64,000 nucleotides of DNA, from assembly GCA_018881555.1 (NCBI GenBank), contig JACAXG010000025.1, positions 1,887,446 to 1,951,445 on the forward strand. Reading direction: 5' to 3'. The DNA comes from Amblyornis subalaris (lineage: Eukaryota > Chordata > Aves > Passeriformes > Ptilonorhynchidae). Of this stretch, positions 38,960 to 52,937 are shown one piece after another. Both the position numbers and the translations under genes were made by a program. How positions within the stretch are numbered: the first letter of the stretch is position 1; each line of letters opens with the position of its first letter. The notes under the pieces are model-generated. The model was not told the DNA's origin. It saw nothing but the letters and a program-made list of their open reading frames with translations, and ran no database searches.

Positions 38960-41700
38960 CCAGCCCTCTGCAGCAAGAGCAACTGGAAAAAAAAAGGCCC
39001 CTTTGAACAACAGAGAGACCTCTATAATTTAGTTTTTACAAGTAGTCTCGATGAGGAACAGAGCGGAAAGAGTGATTCAGATTTTAAAATTAAGTTTTAA
39101 TGTAAAAAATGTGTTTCAGTTGTATGGCTTTAAGATGTCACTGGCCCTTTAATGCCTGGCTGGCTGTCATTGGGTTGCAGGCTTTGAGAGCTGCAGTACA
39201 CCCAGCATTTGTGTTTTGTAAAGGCTTTAAGGCTTGTCAAGGTATGAGCCTCCGGGGAAGCTGTGAAAAACCTCATGTCTGTAAACTTAGGAAGACAGCT
39301 GTAGTCCCATTTACATCCTCATTTACATCATGTTTGGATGTGACCACTAGCACTGGAACATCTTCATGTTTAAATAAAAGTTTAAATTTCACAGAATGGA
39401 GTGTTTATGTTTTACAGGCAGACAGAGTTAGGATTCCCGCTCTCTCTACACAGATTTTCCTCTCCTGCCTTTGGCCCACTGGTGACAAGATTTTACAAAG
39501 CTCCAGTTCTTCGTAACATAGAAAAACAAAGATTTTAAGGGAAAAACATTGTAAGAAGTAAAAGTAAAACCAAAGATACTGTAAAACTTAATAGAGGCTC
39601 TTAGTCTTCAATTGTAATTACCAGTTTAGATGAAGACAGGTATGTGTGTGTTGAGTTTTCTGGCAGCTGTACATGTGCATTTCAAAACCATGAACAGAGC
39701 AGTTGAGCATTTGATCAGTGTTTGCATTTCGAGAACTCCACTGAAGGCTTTTTGAAGAGAATATCGCTGTGCCAGACTAAGTTTGTTCTGTTGTGAAAAT
39801 GTTTTGAAACTAGTTGCTCTGTCATTCTGCATTGCTTGTAACCCTAAAAATAATTGCCTGGCGTTGCTGGAAGCAGAGTGGTCTGACAGACTTGTGCTGC
39901 TATTGTTGAAATCCGTCAATGTTTCCATTGCAAACTTGGAAGGGAGCATTTAATCTTTTTCCCTGGAAGAAATTCTAGATCAGTGCTTCAATTCCAAATA
40001 CAAATATTTTGGAAGAGATTTGATGTTTCTAAAAATCTTTATTAAAAGCAACCAAAACAAAAAAAATCTTTAACCCTATGGCAATGAAATATTGATATTC
40101 AGTTTTGAAATGTTAAATGATCAGGAATGTATTTCATTCTTTTTGGTAATTTTCAGTCCAATTAAATTAGGCAGCAACAATGTTACTACTTATCAATGTT
40201 TATTTTATAGCAAGTCTTGCAGTTGGCTGTTCCAGGCCATTATAGCTGCATAATAAACTTTGCAATATGCCAAATTGGAAGATTTCAAAACCTTCCTAGG
40301 GAAACACAAAAAAGAAACACATAATCACCATAAAGTATCTGATATAAGGCATGCCTTTGTACTTTTCTCCCACTCACAATTTTATTCCAATTTCCTGAGG
40401 TTATCTCCAAAATAGTTTCACTTTTCTTGTGTATTAAGGCTGCAGTTTCATGGGTGCTTTAAACAAAGGTAAACTCTAATCCTTTCCTCTCTGCCTTCAC
40501 ATTCCTGTTCCCTGCCTTGTGACAGCCAAAGCTTTTGCGTAGTGCAAAGCCACATGTGGTGTACCAGATCAGGGAAGATCATTTTTTGGTTCGGTCTGTG
40601 GCTGTACAACTGTTTGTACTAATCCAAAGAAGAGGGTGGCACTAGGGTGGGAATAAGTGAGTCTGCACTGACATCCCACTTTATATTCCATTTTATTTTT
40701 CTTTTCATCCCTACCGTGCCTTTCCTGTGTGTTCACGGGGCGGTTCTTTGCTATGAACTTCTCCTGGAAGCTCAGGCTTTTGCAGGAAAGGGGCCACATG
40801 CAGCCAGTTCATCAGTGAAAAGCATGTAATTAGAAGACACTTACAAGCAACTCCAGGTCTCTAGTATATTTATTGAAGTATTTCTCTCTTACAACATCAC
40901 AGACATGTTCGTAGTACTTTTTGTGCAGTGCCGTGCTATACTTTTGTTAATACAAATGATTGCTCTACTGCAGATTTTTTCTAGGATGTTTTCGTGTTCC
41001 ATTGGGGTCTGATTTTAACAGCAACAGTGTTAGATACCTTGAGGACTATACAGAAGTGGTTATGTGCTTTTCTCCTTTTGAAACTTGAATTTTTTACCAT
41101 TGTATAGGATCTTTTTCTTGACAATCAAAGTAATCCGCAAATATGGGGATTGATGGCAGTATGAAAGTTCTGCCGAGGCACACAATTCATTTAAAGTCTG
41201 GTCCTTAAGCTATCTGTGCTCCCTCTCTATCTTTAAAAAAAACAATAGCAGTATTGTGTGAAGTACTAAAAGCCAGAAGAGAGAAAAGGAGCTTCTAATT
41301 ATTTTTGTATTTTTAGATAGATTAAGGAAAGAGCATGGTCTTTGTATCTGCCACAATCTGATATGTGAAACAGCGATATAAACTTTGTACCTGCTGGAAC
41401 CTAGAGGAAAATCTCCTATTTCATTTTCACATCAGATGACGCAATGAAGAGTGATAAAGCCCTATGAGTAATATTCAATGGAGGTTATATATAATTTGCC
41501 CCTGTGTCATGCACTGAGCATGCATCAAAGGATGGTTGGGTATATTAGAAGGCGCCTGTGAATTCTGTCAAAAATGTGGTGTGAAAGCAGTTGTATTTAA
41601 AATCCATGGGTAATTAGGAACAGATTCAACACAGCGCCCCAAATGGTGAGCAGGCTGCTGTAGACTGAGCTGATGTGCATGCTGATTGCTATCTCTACAT

Positions 41701-41730
41701 TACTCTAACCTGCTTTTTCCTTTGCAGCAG
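41701..41730 (+). other. RBMS1: Exon 2 branch point, polypyrimidine tract and NAGNAG acceptor
   Basis: CTCTAAC (candidate branch A at 41708) is followed by the tract CTGCTTTTTCCTTTG and by CAGCAG. The first AG (41727) gives an exon starting CAG TCC (Gln-Ser). The second (41730) would drop that Gln and keep the frame. Confidence 0.75.
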
Positions 41731-41903
41731 TCCATTGTACCAGCCCACCCAATGGCTCCTCCTAGTCCCAGCACCACCAGCAGTAATAACAACAGTAGTA
41801 GCAGCAGCAACTCAGGATGGGATCAATTAAGTAAAACTAACCTTTACATCAGAGCACTGCCTCCAAACACCACTGATCAGGACCTGGTAAAATTATGCCA
41901 ACC
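41728..41903 (+). CDS. RBMS1: RBMS1 coding exon 2 (Ser/Asn linker and start of RRM1)
   Basis: The 176-bp exon encodes 58 residues plus two bases of the next codon. It continues exon 1 in frame: ...YRKQ then [16 protein letters not shown] Ser/Asn-rich linker ([15 protein letters not shown]) follows, then WDQLSKTN and RRM1 beta-strand 1 with RNP2, LYIRAL, then DLVKLCQ of helix 1. The linker and WDQLSKTN sequence match RBMS1 rather than its paralogues RBMS2 and RBMS3, as I recall them. RRM1 is only begun here; RNP1, RRM2 and the C-terminus lie beyond the window. The exon ends CAACC before GTAAGT (41904), a phase-2 donor, and reading into the intron meets TAA at once. The RNP2 fifth residue is Ala where Gly is usual. 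The AGT/AGC-rich stretch is a natural low-complexity region. Residue numbers from exon 1 place RNP2 at about 60-65. Confidence 0.96.
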
Positions 41904-44900
41904 GTAAGTACTACATTTAAATGTAAATTATAATGTCATACCTTAAAGCTTATAGTAGGTATACAAAATGAGTGTTTGGATTATGAGGGAAGAAAAACAG
42001 ATTCATAAACAAACACCCTCATGCTGTGTTATGGTGGCAGGTTTCAACCTCCTCGGCAATCAGAGGGAAAAGATTGACACTTTGGAGAAGCAAAGAAAGT
42101 GGAGATACAGTGGTGAACTGAAGCAAACCACTGCTTTCGTAAAAATTATGGTTGCCCATAGTGCTGCCTGATGCTGTTGAAATCACAGATAAATCAAAAT
42201 TAATACCTAAACGTGAAGCTTGCTATTGAGAACCTACATAGAGGGTCTCCTCTGTTCACTATTCAGATAACCTGTTGATACAAACTTGAGTAATTGTTCT
42301 GAATCACTGTAAACTACAGTGTGCATTTGAAGGCTTATCCTAGTTTCAGACCAATTTATCACTGTACATTACTGCACAATTATTTTTATGATTAGAAATA
42401 GTTGATCCACATAAGAATCCTCTCTAGTGGCTGAAGTTCTGGGTAGACTTGGTTTAGCAAAGGGTTTTCAGGCAATGTTATTAACATGAGATTTTTTTTT
42501 GCTTTTGTGAGTTACTGGTTTTGTTTTTTAATTTTTACAGCAGCACATGCTTCTTACTTTCAAATATGGGTCATATGTCAAGGGACTATGCAGTTGGATT
42601 GCTTATACGCTGTTTAAAATCACCCGCCTTAAATGTTTTACTGAGTTTTTAAAATGTCTTAATACTTCTGAAATTCATCGTGCAATGTGTGGATTATTTT
42701 GAAATCAAAAATACTCAGCTAAATTTTCAATGCTACATGTAAGAAAACATCCAAATCTATCTTGAATGAATGTAGAATTATTAAGAATTGTATATAATGC
42801 TACTGTCTCAGATTCTTAAAACTATTTTATGTTCCATTTAGCAGACAACTAGGAATATACAAAAATAGAGCACAACACAAGTAAAAAAATAGCTAGGAAA
42901 ACCTNTAAATTTTGGATCCAAACTTATATGAAGTACCTTTGGTTTGAATATTTCAAAAAATGTGAAACCTAATTTATAGAGAAGAATTTCTGGTTNTATT
43001 TTATTTTTCTAAAAAAATTTGGACTTTCAGGATTATAGTCACATATAAGTCATCTTAGTATGATAATAACAGCTTGCTCTCAAGTCTTTAAAGAAAAAAA
43101 TTCTATTTGCTCATTTTTCCAACAGCAAGTGAAATCCTTGTGTTTTGCAGAGAAGAGACTAGATAAATCAATCTCTGAAAAGACTTTTTGGTAAATTAAA
43201 CATTTTTGCGGCTTCCCATGTGACAATGACCTCTTGTAACTTGAATTTCAGTTGCAAATGCATGTTTTACAGAAGTGGATTTTTCCTTCCCGTTTTTGTC
43301 TTTTGAACTGATGAAGAAACCTTGGCCTGTGCACTCGTGTTAGGACAGAGCTGTGAGGTTATTTTGCACTGGAGCCGCCCCGGTAACTACTATTTGTGCA
43401 GTGGTTACTATAGCTCCTTAATCTCTTTCTGAAGACATTTTGGTTTGCACAGTCTCAGATGTCACTGATGCATGAACAGCTTAGAAAAAAATACGTTTAA
43501 TACTTTGCTGTAACTGGTCTTCTTCCTCTTGGATAGCCAAAGATTCCGATTTTGTTGTTGTTGTTCAACATATAATTGTAGTTGGAATAGCATGAATTAT
43601 ATAAATAAAGTACAGGCAAGAACTTCAGCCATGAAGTTGTTAAATCAATTCTGCTGTGAATTTACAGACTTGGAAGGTTGTGGCATTTATTTCTGTGAGA
43701 TATTTCNCTCCTAAGCATCTTAATTAAGACAAAAGAAGACCCTCAAATTTCTTAAAGTTCTTGATTTCAGCTGAGGAACCAGAAATTTTAGGCTTGGACA
43801 ACATAGTCCCTTAGCAACTAACTTGCTGCAGCAGTAAGATAGAAATGACAGCTCTCTACCTGTTCACCAAAGCTCAGTTATCCACTTTTGTAGACCATGG
43901 AAAGTTTCGGATGCAAACTGTTTCCTTCTTATAAATATGCCTAAACTTCTAGGACCTAGAGGGCAAGATATTCTTGAAAGTGAACCTGCCATGTTCATTG
44001 TTTAAGCTGAGACAGTATAAAATAAATGGAGAATAAAATCTTGAACACATAGAAGTCAATGAAGAAACTGTTATTTACTCCAGGTCTCTGAAATATTTTC
44101 ATTAGCTCCTTCCAAATGCCCAAGATTTTACTGAGAGGCTTTTAGAGTAATTTTATCTCCTTTTCCCCCTGCAGAGTGAATCTTGCCATCCTAAGAGGGT
44201 ATCCACTGGAGTCCTTGATGCTAAGAATGGATAGAAAGGCTGCTCTGCATATTGTAGAAATGATCTTGCTAGTTGGCAATAAGCAGGTTTCAGTGGATGT
44301 ACAGAAAAAGGTCACAGGCTTGCTTTGTCTCTTTTGGCTGATGTCAGACAAGACAGAGAAACACCTGTGGGTTGGGGAAATAGTGGTTGAAGAACATAAT
44401 TGTCACTGCAAGTGCCAGAAGCACCCCATCTCCAGAGGTTTTTCCCTCTGATCGTCATGGACTCGTACACTCGTGTATCATATATACTCTACTGAAAAGT
44501 TGTTTTCAATGATTGTTATTGTACAGAAATACTGCTTTTGACAGAATCCCTCAGAATACAAGGTAGAATAATCTACAGAATTCTTGTGTTGGGGCTTAGG
44601 TTATACTGTGACTTTTATTTGCTTTAGTCAGTATTTGCTGTAGTTCTTGTCATGACAGCTAGCAGTGCTAATTTTGGCCATGTTTTTATTTTATTTAATT
44701 ACTTTTTGTGAATCCCTAGAGAAACCTCTTATCAAAATTATGGAAGTGTTGGGCTTGCCTCTCCTGTTGTAGCACAGCTGTGCAGTATTTATGAACACAG
44801 TGAACAAACGTTCACCAGCTTTGTGGACAAGTATTTTCCTGGCAAGAGCACAATTTGCCAGTATACGTGTCTACAAATCTGTCTTCACCTTCATCTGATT

Positions 44901-47900
44901 GGTTCTTTCTGTTTTTCTATTAGGTGAAGCTTTTTTCCTCTTTTCCAAGTTGAAAAGAGCACATTATGTTTTTGTTGTGAGGAGCTGGGAGTACAGCTGT
45001 TTTTCACAGAGTATTGCTGGCTTTTGTGTGGGAAATGAAGCTGCCGTGTTTCTGAATAGTTCATTCAAACTTGAGCCTGCTACTCAAGTTCTGCATTGAG
45101 AAAACAAATTTCTTCATATCGGTTGTGCCAGAGGCAGAAGTGTGGGGAAGACTAAAGTAGNTATTGTTTGTCACAAGGGTGTCATAAGAGTCAGCCCAGA
45201 ACCAGAGGAGTGTCAGGGGTACACGATGTGAGTCAGGCCTGGCCATAAGAGCTTCCCATCAGGTATGCAGGAGGAGGCAAAGCAATTGATGCAGTGGCCC
45301 ACAGATACTGTCTTTCCTGTGGGAGGCTGGACAGGAGCAATCAGCTAAATAGAAGGACAAGAGTGAAGGAAAGGAGCCAGTGAGGTTTGGAAAAGCCTGC
45401 AGGAAGCTGCCTGACTCTACTGTGTGGTTTCTTTTCACAACCATAGAGTGCCATTGCATGAGATCTGCTGCACTGAGCAAGCCTCTGCCATGAAGAGCTG
45501 GTTTGACAGGGTTGCTGAAGCGGTGGTAACCTCGGCCATGCCTAATTGTACTCCCTTCTCATGATGTGGATATCAATACTTGATACATGTCCTTCAGCTG
45601 TTATGTTGGGGTTTAAATATATTATTTAGGCTTTAATTTTACTTTCTTATTTGGTGACTCTTAGTAATTTCTTTTAACTTATTTAATATCTGGATCTGAA
45701 CATACAAGATTAAATCCATTTCAGTTATTCAGTGAAATTGTTGAGCCTCCTTATCTGATTAGGGACTTACTTACGTGATTGGGTTTTAGCAGATTCAGTC
45801 AGGAGTTTGTAACTTGCTTTGACATGTTTTCTAGGTGCTTTCCAGACTCTCACTAAGCACTGTGCTTTGCTGAAGATGACCTTTATGCCGAAGCCACATG
45901 GTTCCAAAGCCCTGTAGTTTCCACTGTCTTGCTTATGATTTACTTGCTGGCCTGCAGCAGCATTGTGTCTCTGTAATGCTGAGTTTCTTCAGAGACCTCC
46001 TTTTGTGACATTTAAACCATTAAATGAGGATGATGCAGTAGACCCTTCATCCTCCTGACAATCCCCAGTCCCAGGGTGAGATTTCAAGCTTTGAGGCTTA
46101 AGCCAGGTCCCCTCTATTCACTTCAGCATAAATCATCTCGCCAGCTTGCCNTTTGGTATTCTTCCTTCCAGGCTGTGTGCTCGTACAGTCCTGCTTGTAT
46201 CAAGCTGTTTGCAGTCTATGTGATATTTTTGAAATAGCTTTTTGCTCTGGACAGTTTCACTTAGTTGATCTTCCCCCTTAAATTATCGCTGTATGGTTAT
46301 AATGTGGATTTTTAATGGGATTAGAATCCGGAGAGCAGCTGCTTTAAGGTAACAAAATATAGAATTACCATGACAGATCATCGTTCTGTGCCAGGATGGT
46401 CAGAACACAAAAACAGAACCTTGCAGTGGCTGCCTTTGCACATGTGCATTCTGAAATCACCTGTCTTGTTGAGAGAGTAATTTGAGGGTTCCTTGCTAAA
46501 TATTCAGCATTGTGAACACAGGCGTAGCTAAAACAACTGGTAAGATAATGGTTTTCTTGAAACATTCAAGCCAGATGTGATATACAGCTTTGTTTCCAAA
46601 ACAAACTTAGTTATATACTCCAATGTTTCCCTTATTTGAGGCAAGATCACTCAAAAGTTGTTTCAATTCCCTGCTCTTAATAAAACACATATTTTCATTG
46701 TTATGTGACATCCATTAGCGTATTAAAATTTCCGTGTTCTTTGCTTGCTGTGTAGTTGTGACCCCTCCCCATGTTGCCATTTCCCATCTCCGTGAAACAC
46801 ACTTAGGACTGAAAAGTGGTGAACTGGAGCTCAAACGTTTACTCTAGCAGGGAGCTGGCAGTGCAGTGGTCACTTTAAGAGCAAGAAATTTGCTAATTTT
46901 ACTCAGCATATCTCATTAGAAAAAAAAAAAACCAACTGGATTTTCGAAAATAGTTTGATCATCTCTTGCATTTAACTCATTGGGAGAGTGGTCTGGGCAG
47001 GTCACTGCTGCTTAGTTCTTTTCCAGGGAAATGAGTTCAGCACATAAACACAACCCCTTTAGATAGATGGTTGTGGGTAAGGGAAAGTGGAATGGAAGTT
47101 TTCGAAGATAACTTCTCCTATTCTTTTTAAAGTATTTTCTCTTCATCCCTTTCTCCTTTATTCTCCATTTTTCTTGCATTTTTCTTTCATGGTTTGTCAG
47201 CTGCAGTGAAGTATTGCATTCATAATTATGTGGAATGTGATTTCATGTCATATAATTAAATGTGATACATCAGTGTCTCTGAAACTGTTCCCTTTGAGAA
47301 CAGTATTAATACTGATTATATTGGAGCAGGAGCCTATCTATTGTTCTTACTTTTTTAGGGTAGAAAGAAACCCTCTGCAAATTTGTTTTTTTAGAGTTAT
47401 ATGTGCATTTTTTAAAATAGTGTTGTTACATACACGTCTGAATAAAAAACAACAGGTTTACAGAATATCGTTTAGTTCTAGGAGGAGATTCCTTAATATT
47501 TGAGCATTATGTAATTTGTATTGTTCAGCTCTGTTGTATGGTACCAGCATCACATTTTTCTTTATTCCCTGTTCAAGGACTGTGGCATGATTTGGAGTTT
47601 GCATTATCTGCAGTAGATTCTCCTTAGCTGTACTTCTCACTCAGTTTTGCTCTTCAGAGCAAACATATCCCCAAGGATGGTGAAGGGGTGCTCCCTAGAT
47701 GTACTCCCTGATTGTGCCAGTGTTGTTGCCTGTGCAGGCACACGGTGGTGTGGAACACAGTAGAGAAACGCCCATAGGACCAGATTTAGCTAATCTCAAT
47801 TGTCTTCTGCCCAGCTGATGCATCCAGTTTCTCAGCCAGACACTGTCAGAGGAGTTGCCTGCCACTATGGTATGTAAACTGGCTCTGCTGGCTTCTGTCT

Positions 47901-50900
47901 TAGCTGGTGATCTTTTAAAGGTTGCTGTCAAAAATAAGTATCCCATTTCTACAGCTGGAAAGAGATAGTATTCATATTTGTATGTTCCTTTTTCCAGATG
48001 CACCAGAGAGAAGTAGGCCTGGTATGGAGGCTGAAATGCTCCTTTTTGTCAGGGCTTGACTTCCACAAGCAGTGGCGAGGCGTTTGCGTGGTGTGCCATG
48101 GGAATTGCGATTGGCCTGCAGACGCAATGTTTGATTTAGATTGTCATTTCCTTTGGTGTTTAGCAACTGCTTTCAGCAGTTCATGTTCTGAAGTGTCTAG
48201 CCTGGCATGATGTGAAGGAAGACTCTCTATCTTCCCCTCAATATTTGTACTTTAATTAGCTAGAAATAAAATTCAGACAGCTTTACATTCATGATGAAAT
48301 GAAATCTATGCTGAAATCCTCTCTGAGAAGTTTCAGGGTGTTTTTTATCGGTAATGCCGTAGAATGTCATTAGGGACCCATAGGTATTTTGGGAAAAATT
48401 GTAATTGAGAAAAAAGTAAAAAAGTTGTCCTATCCTCCAGATGCAGATAGTCTCTTGAGATGCCTTGAATTTAAAACAAATATTGTTTTAATTTTCTCTT
48501 TCCATTTTGTGATTAGGCAAAGACCGAAGTTTTTCAAACTCAGTATTTCATTTAGCCTAACAGTTAAAAGCAGTTCCCCTCAGCACATTGTTTAAAAAAC
48601 AAGCAATTCAAGTACAGATGCACAAAGGAACTCTGTTTGCCCTGTGCTCACAGATGTGGGGATCCAGTGATTGCACAACCTTCCTCTCCCCTGGGAGATG
48701 AGAGATTTGTTGCAGTGTGGGGCCAGAGGAATGGTGATCCCATGGAATTTCCTTGAGGAAGTGGGGGCGAGGGAGGAGAAGAGAGTGGAAGGAATGTTTC
48801 AGCCGCAGCTGCTTGTTAAAGAAGCACTAGGAAAACAGATTGGTAAAATTTGCCATCACTGAAGATCTTCCCTTGGAAAACAAAAAGCTGATTTGGTAAT
48901 GTGGGGTCTGTAAAATCTGTGGGCATTTGCAAGTCTGCAGGTATTTGTTGTACAGAGATTCAACCGCAGAGCTGCAGGAAAGAAATGTCCGGTGGCAGCT
49001 GTTGGAATGCCTTTGAACAGGGTCCCAGTCCCCAGCTTTCCCAATGGCAGGGACCTGACGCAGATGGGAAGTGATAGCAGCAGTTATTCATTGGAATAAG
49101 CAGTAATTCAGGAACGTTTTGAAGGGGATTGTTTAATGCCAGTGGACTACTAAAAACATTAACAAGTACTAATCAGGCTTTTTAGTGGGTTCTGTGATGC
49201 CAGAAACTGCCCCTTCTGTCGCAGACAGCTTAGGCAGGCGTCTCAGTCACAAACCAGTCCAGAACTGACTCAGAGCGCAAGTTGGTTTTTGCCTCAGCGT
49301 GCTTACATCAAGCTTGTCCTTTTCAGGAAATCATTCAGCAGAGAAATCAGGATCAGTACTTGCAAGCAGATTCTTATATCTCATGCCCAATATCTCATGT
49401 GCTTTCACATAACTCATAGCAATCTTGTGAAGTCTTGACTTTGTTTGCTAAAGGTTCATTCTTCTTTGCTCTAATTTCTGTAATGCTAACTCCTTGAAAT
49501 GAAAAAATGAGCTATCTGTTGTTGATACATTATAAGGCCAGTAATTTTTTTTTATAACCTTTCAACCTTTTTTTTTTCCCACATTATTGCCAAGCTACAT
49601 TTAGGGTTGACAAATAACAGTCCCAAATACTTTGCAACCCAGATAATAAATATTCTTTTTTTACCTGAAGAATGAAAGCAGTAGCAAATATAGGTAAATA
49701 AGTTAATTCAGATCCTGCTACTTCCAATGAAACTTGTAAATGAGGAAATAGGAAAAAGTGTTTATCTTTAAAAAAACTCCACAGAATGTTAGGCTTTGAT
49801 CCTCAATTGTTTTCCCACAACTTCTCAAATTTTACCCTGTTTTGACATTCAAAAATTGTCACCTGCCTCAGTTCAATTTGAGCAATGCCTTACTCAAGGC
49901 TCAGACCAAGTCTGTAGAAAATTAAATCGTTAAAGGGTTGCTGAGAGAAGAATTAACATTTCATCATTTAAATGTCTGATCTTTGTAGACAGATGTGTTG
50001 TACATGGGAAAAAAAAGTCAAATTTTAATTTGAATGTTAATAATGTTATGATACATGGACATAGAGCAAAAAAACACCAATGAAAACTAAAAAAGAGAAG
50101 ACTTTGATTTGGGGTCTGTTTTGACACTGTTACTAGTACAAATATTCTACTTGAAATAACCAGTGTGAGTTGAGTTAATCATTAACAGAAACAATTTCAG
50201 TGGAAGAAATACGTTCTGATTNGTACTGCTATCCTGCAGTACATTACATTTCCATTTCTTCTCTTACTTTAATCTCTTATTTCACCAGAAGAGGAAAATT
50301 ATCCACCAAGATGTGTGTAACTTCACTTTTGTTTATAAATAATTACATTTAATTAGCTGGTCATTTTGGCCATCTTAACTGAAATATGTTAGCCCNAAAT
50401 GTGTGTTCTTCTTAAATGTTTGTTTTCCATATTCTGTGCAGTCGTGTAATTTTGCATACTATCTTTAAAAAACAGAGTCTGGATCAGTAGGAGAACATTG
50501 TGGACTTAGGTCTTACACATTAATATTTCTAATCCTAGTGCTTTTTGGCTTACATGTAGTCACTAATAAGCTTTCACAAGTCTTCTCAAAGTATCAACAA
50601 TTATTCTGTGGCATTAATAAGGACTCTACCGTTTGAGTGAATGCAATAGTGAAATAAGTCTTATGTTAATAAAAGATCTAAAGCTGTGAGAAAAGAGCTT
50701 CATAAAGGGTAGTAGAAATACATAAGAAATCTCAGATCTTTTATTTGCAAACCCTAATGTCAGAAATAAATCTAAAGACCTGAAAAAGAGCCAAACTACT
50801 TCTTTCTGGTTTCAAGGACTTTGCNGAAAGGGTAACGGAAGAGCTTTTGGAGCCCGGAGACAAGCACAGTTTTATAGTTCAGTATGTAATTACATTTAGT

Positions 50901-52937
50901 GTATATGTAAAAGCACAAAGGAACTGATGTGTTCACGAACAGAAATACTTACCTACACCCCACAGATGATGGCAAGCTTGACTTAAGCTNTCTGTGTGCA
51001 GTGTGCTCGCATGGGTCTGATCCTGGGAAGCACAGACTGCCTGGGACCCACCACTCCTGTCGCCAGTGCTGCNGTTTGAAACCACTCACTGCTCCATAGT
51101 GTGGATTTAGGATTTGTTTCATAGTGAGGGCTGAGCTTTTCAGCTATGTAAGTGCGGAGTACCAGATGAACTCCACGATGTCTGGTTCTTTTGGCATTGT
51201 GTTTTCTTCTTTTCAGCCTGTAGCTGTGCAGTACCCCAGGCAGAAATCTCTCCTGTGTTAAGCCTGAATGCCTTGGCTGAGTTCTGGAGAAGCCATTTGG
51301 CAGAGAGGAGAGACTTTTTCCCTTCAAGGCCTGAGGGTATCAGCATGGTGAGGTATCCAGCAGAGTTGATGTAGCAGTGTGCATTTCCTTTCCCTCATCA
51401 CTNTTTGTGGTACTGTTGATCTGGAAAGGACTGTTTGTAAATCATTTGCCTTTGCTCCCCCTCTCCCCCAGAGATCCTGTGTTCAAACTCTTACATTTCC
51501 CATACTTGAAGCTACATGTTTTTATTGTATGGAAAGCTTTGTCTTAGTTTTATTGCTAAGACTTTTTTATTTGTTGCCAAAAGTCTGTGTGCTACATTTT
51601 GAAGATCTCAAATAGTGAGAGGGAAAGTCCTGCTCTCTGTTTTTCTTTTTTTCCTCCGTGACAGCTCACAGGGCTTCCGTGTTTCAGAACAGACGTACAG
51701 TATTAGGGCTGAAAGACCATTAAGCCAGGACTGCTGTTGAAAAGTCCATCATCATACAAAGGCCTCAGCATGAATGTACTTTTCAAGTGTAAATTAGGAT
51801 CAATTCTTTTTGAACATCTTCCAAATATTCAGAGCTATGACATTATAAAAATACACAAGAATCTCTCCCAGTCCTCTCTTCNTCCCAAGTGAATTGCATA
51901 TTACTTTGTTCCATGGGAAATTCTGAAGGTTTTTTCCACCCATTTTATTTCTTTCTTAATCAGTTATATATTTGTTATTTCTCTTTGGAGTCTAGGACAT
52001 TCACTCTGAATTATGCAGTTTCACAAATGTCATTAAATATTTTGAAAAGAGTGGCCCTCCCAGGAAGAGNGAGAGCTCTGTCACTGATCAACTGTTTCCC
52101 ACCTAACACTTGACCTGAGGTGAGGTGGCAATCTGAGGAGCACAGGCTCACTGTTTTGGATGTAGCTGAAAGGTGAGCAGGAGCAAAACTTGACTATCAA
52201 ATGTAATTGGTTACTGAGCAAGTATCCTAGTGGTGGATATAGGTTTTGGGAACATTGTTAGTTTCTATATCTCATGGAATTAAAAAAAAATACAGTTTAA
52301 TTAGAAACAGAGCAGAATACATATAAATATATAGCTGTAGCCAGATGCTTAATTCTTTATACTTGTATTATAATATACTAATAAAAACTCTTCTGAAAAG
52401 GGCATCCAGTGCTGTTTATATCACCACAACNAAATTAGTTAAATTTTTGCCATCAAAATGGGGAAATTAATTTCTGGTTCTTTCTCTGTACGGAAATTTT
52501 CAAGTTCTTGTCATAGAAGACATCTGAGTGCCTTTAGGGCGTCTTAGATTTGCTCTTCATTTTCTTTCGGTTACCGTGCCTTGTTTTGTCCTCTCCATAA
52601 GCAAGGGACAGGGAGGCAGCTTAAAGTGCAGAAGAAAGAGTAAATTTTCAGAATTTTATATTATAGTCAGGAGGGAGTATTTCTGAGGGCAATGTTTTCT
52701 TCTGCTCATTGGTGTCTTTTCCAAACTTCTGCTTTATTCAGGGGGAGAGAATTTGCAGAGATTTTAATTTTTCCTCAGGAATTTTACTGTGTTTGTACCT
52801 GGATCACTGGTGTTCTGCCTTCTTCAGGATCTAATAGTTTTTTCTGTTCATGCTTGTGCCAAAGATATTTGACAACTCTTGAGTTCAGCTTCTTCAGTGG
52901 TGGAGGAAATGTGAGGCTGTTTTTCTCAAGTTGCTTT

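Larger units (their letters stand above)
14975..41727 (+). other. RBMS1: RBMS1 intron 1 (26.75 kb, phase 0)
   Basis: The intron starts GTAAGG at 14975 and ends TTTGCAG at 41727. It is mostly unique AT-rich DNA without supported genes on either strand. It holds simple repeats (15558, 19021, 25059, 27845, 30245, 32185), palindromes at 19105 and 38366, and a relic DNA transposon at 38686-38959. Segments near 20380-20480 and 40125-40290 look like possible conserved regulatory DNA because of their composition and motif content, but this is only an impression. GC-richer patches near 16440-16640, 22350-22760, 25560-25800, 29500-29620 and 36200-36370 were not identified as any known repeat or exon. 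Confidence 0.85.

Noticed and set aside
48389..48595. Frame starting MGKIVIEKKVKK, resembling the GKIVSTK start of RBMS1 exon 3
   Set aside because: Only four residues agree. There is no acceptor in the right phase and no RRM1 continuation.
51690..51800. Possible second CR1 fragment (GGGCTGAAAGACCATTAAG)
   Set aside because: Only a short resemblance to the CR1 3' region; the following blocks seen in the 11.8 kb copy are missing.
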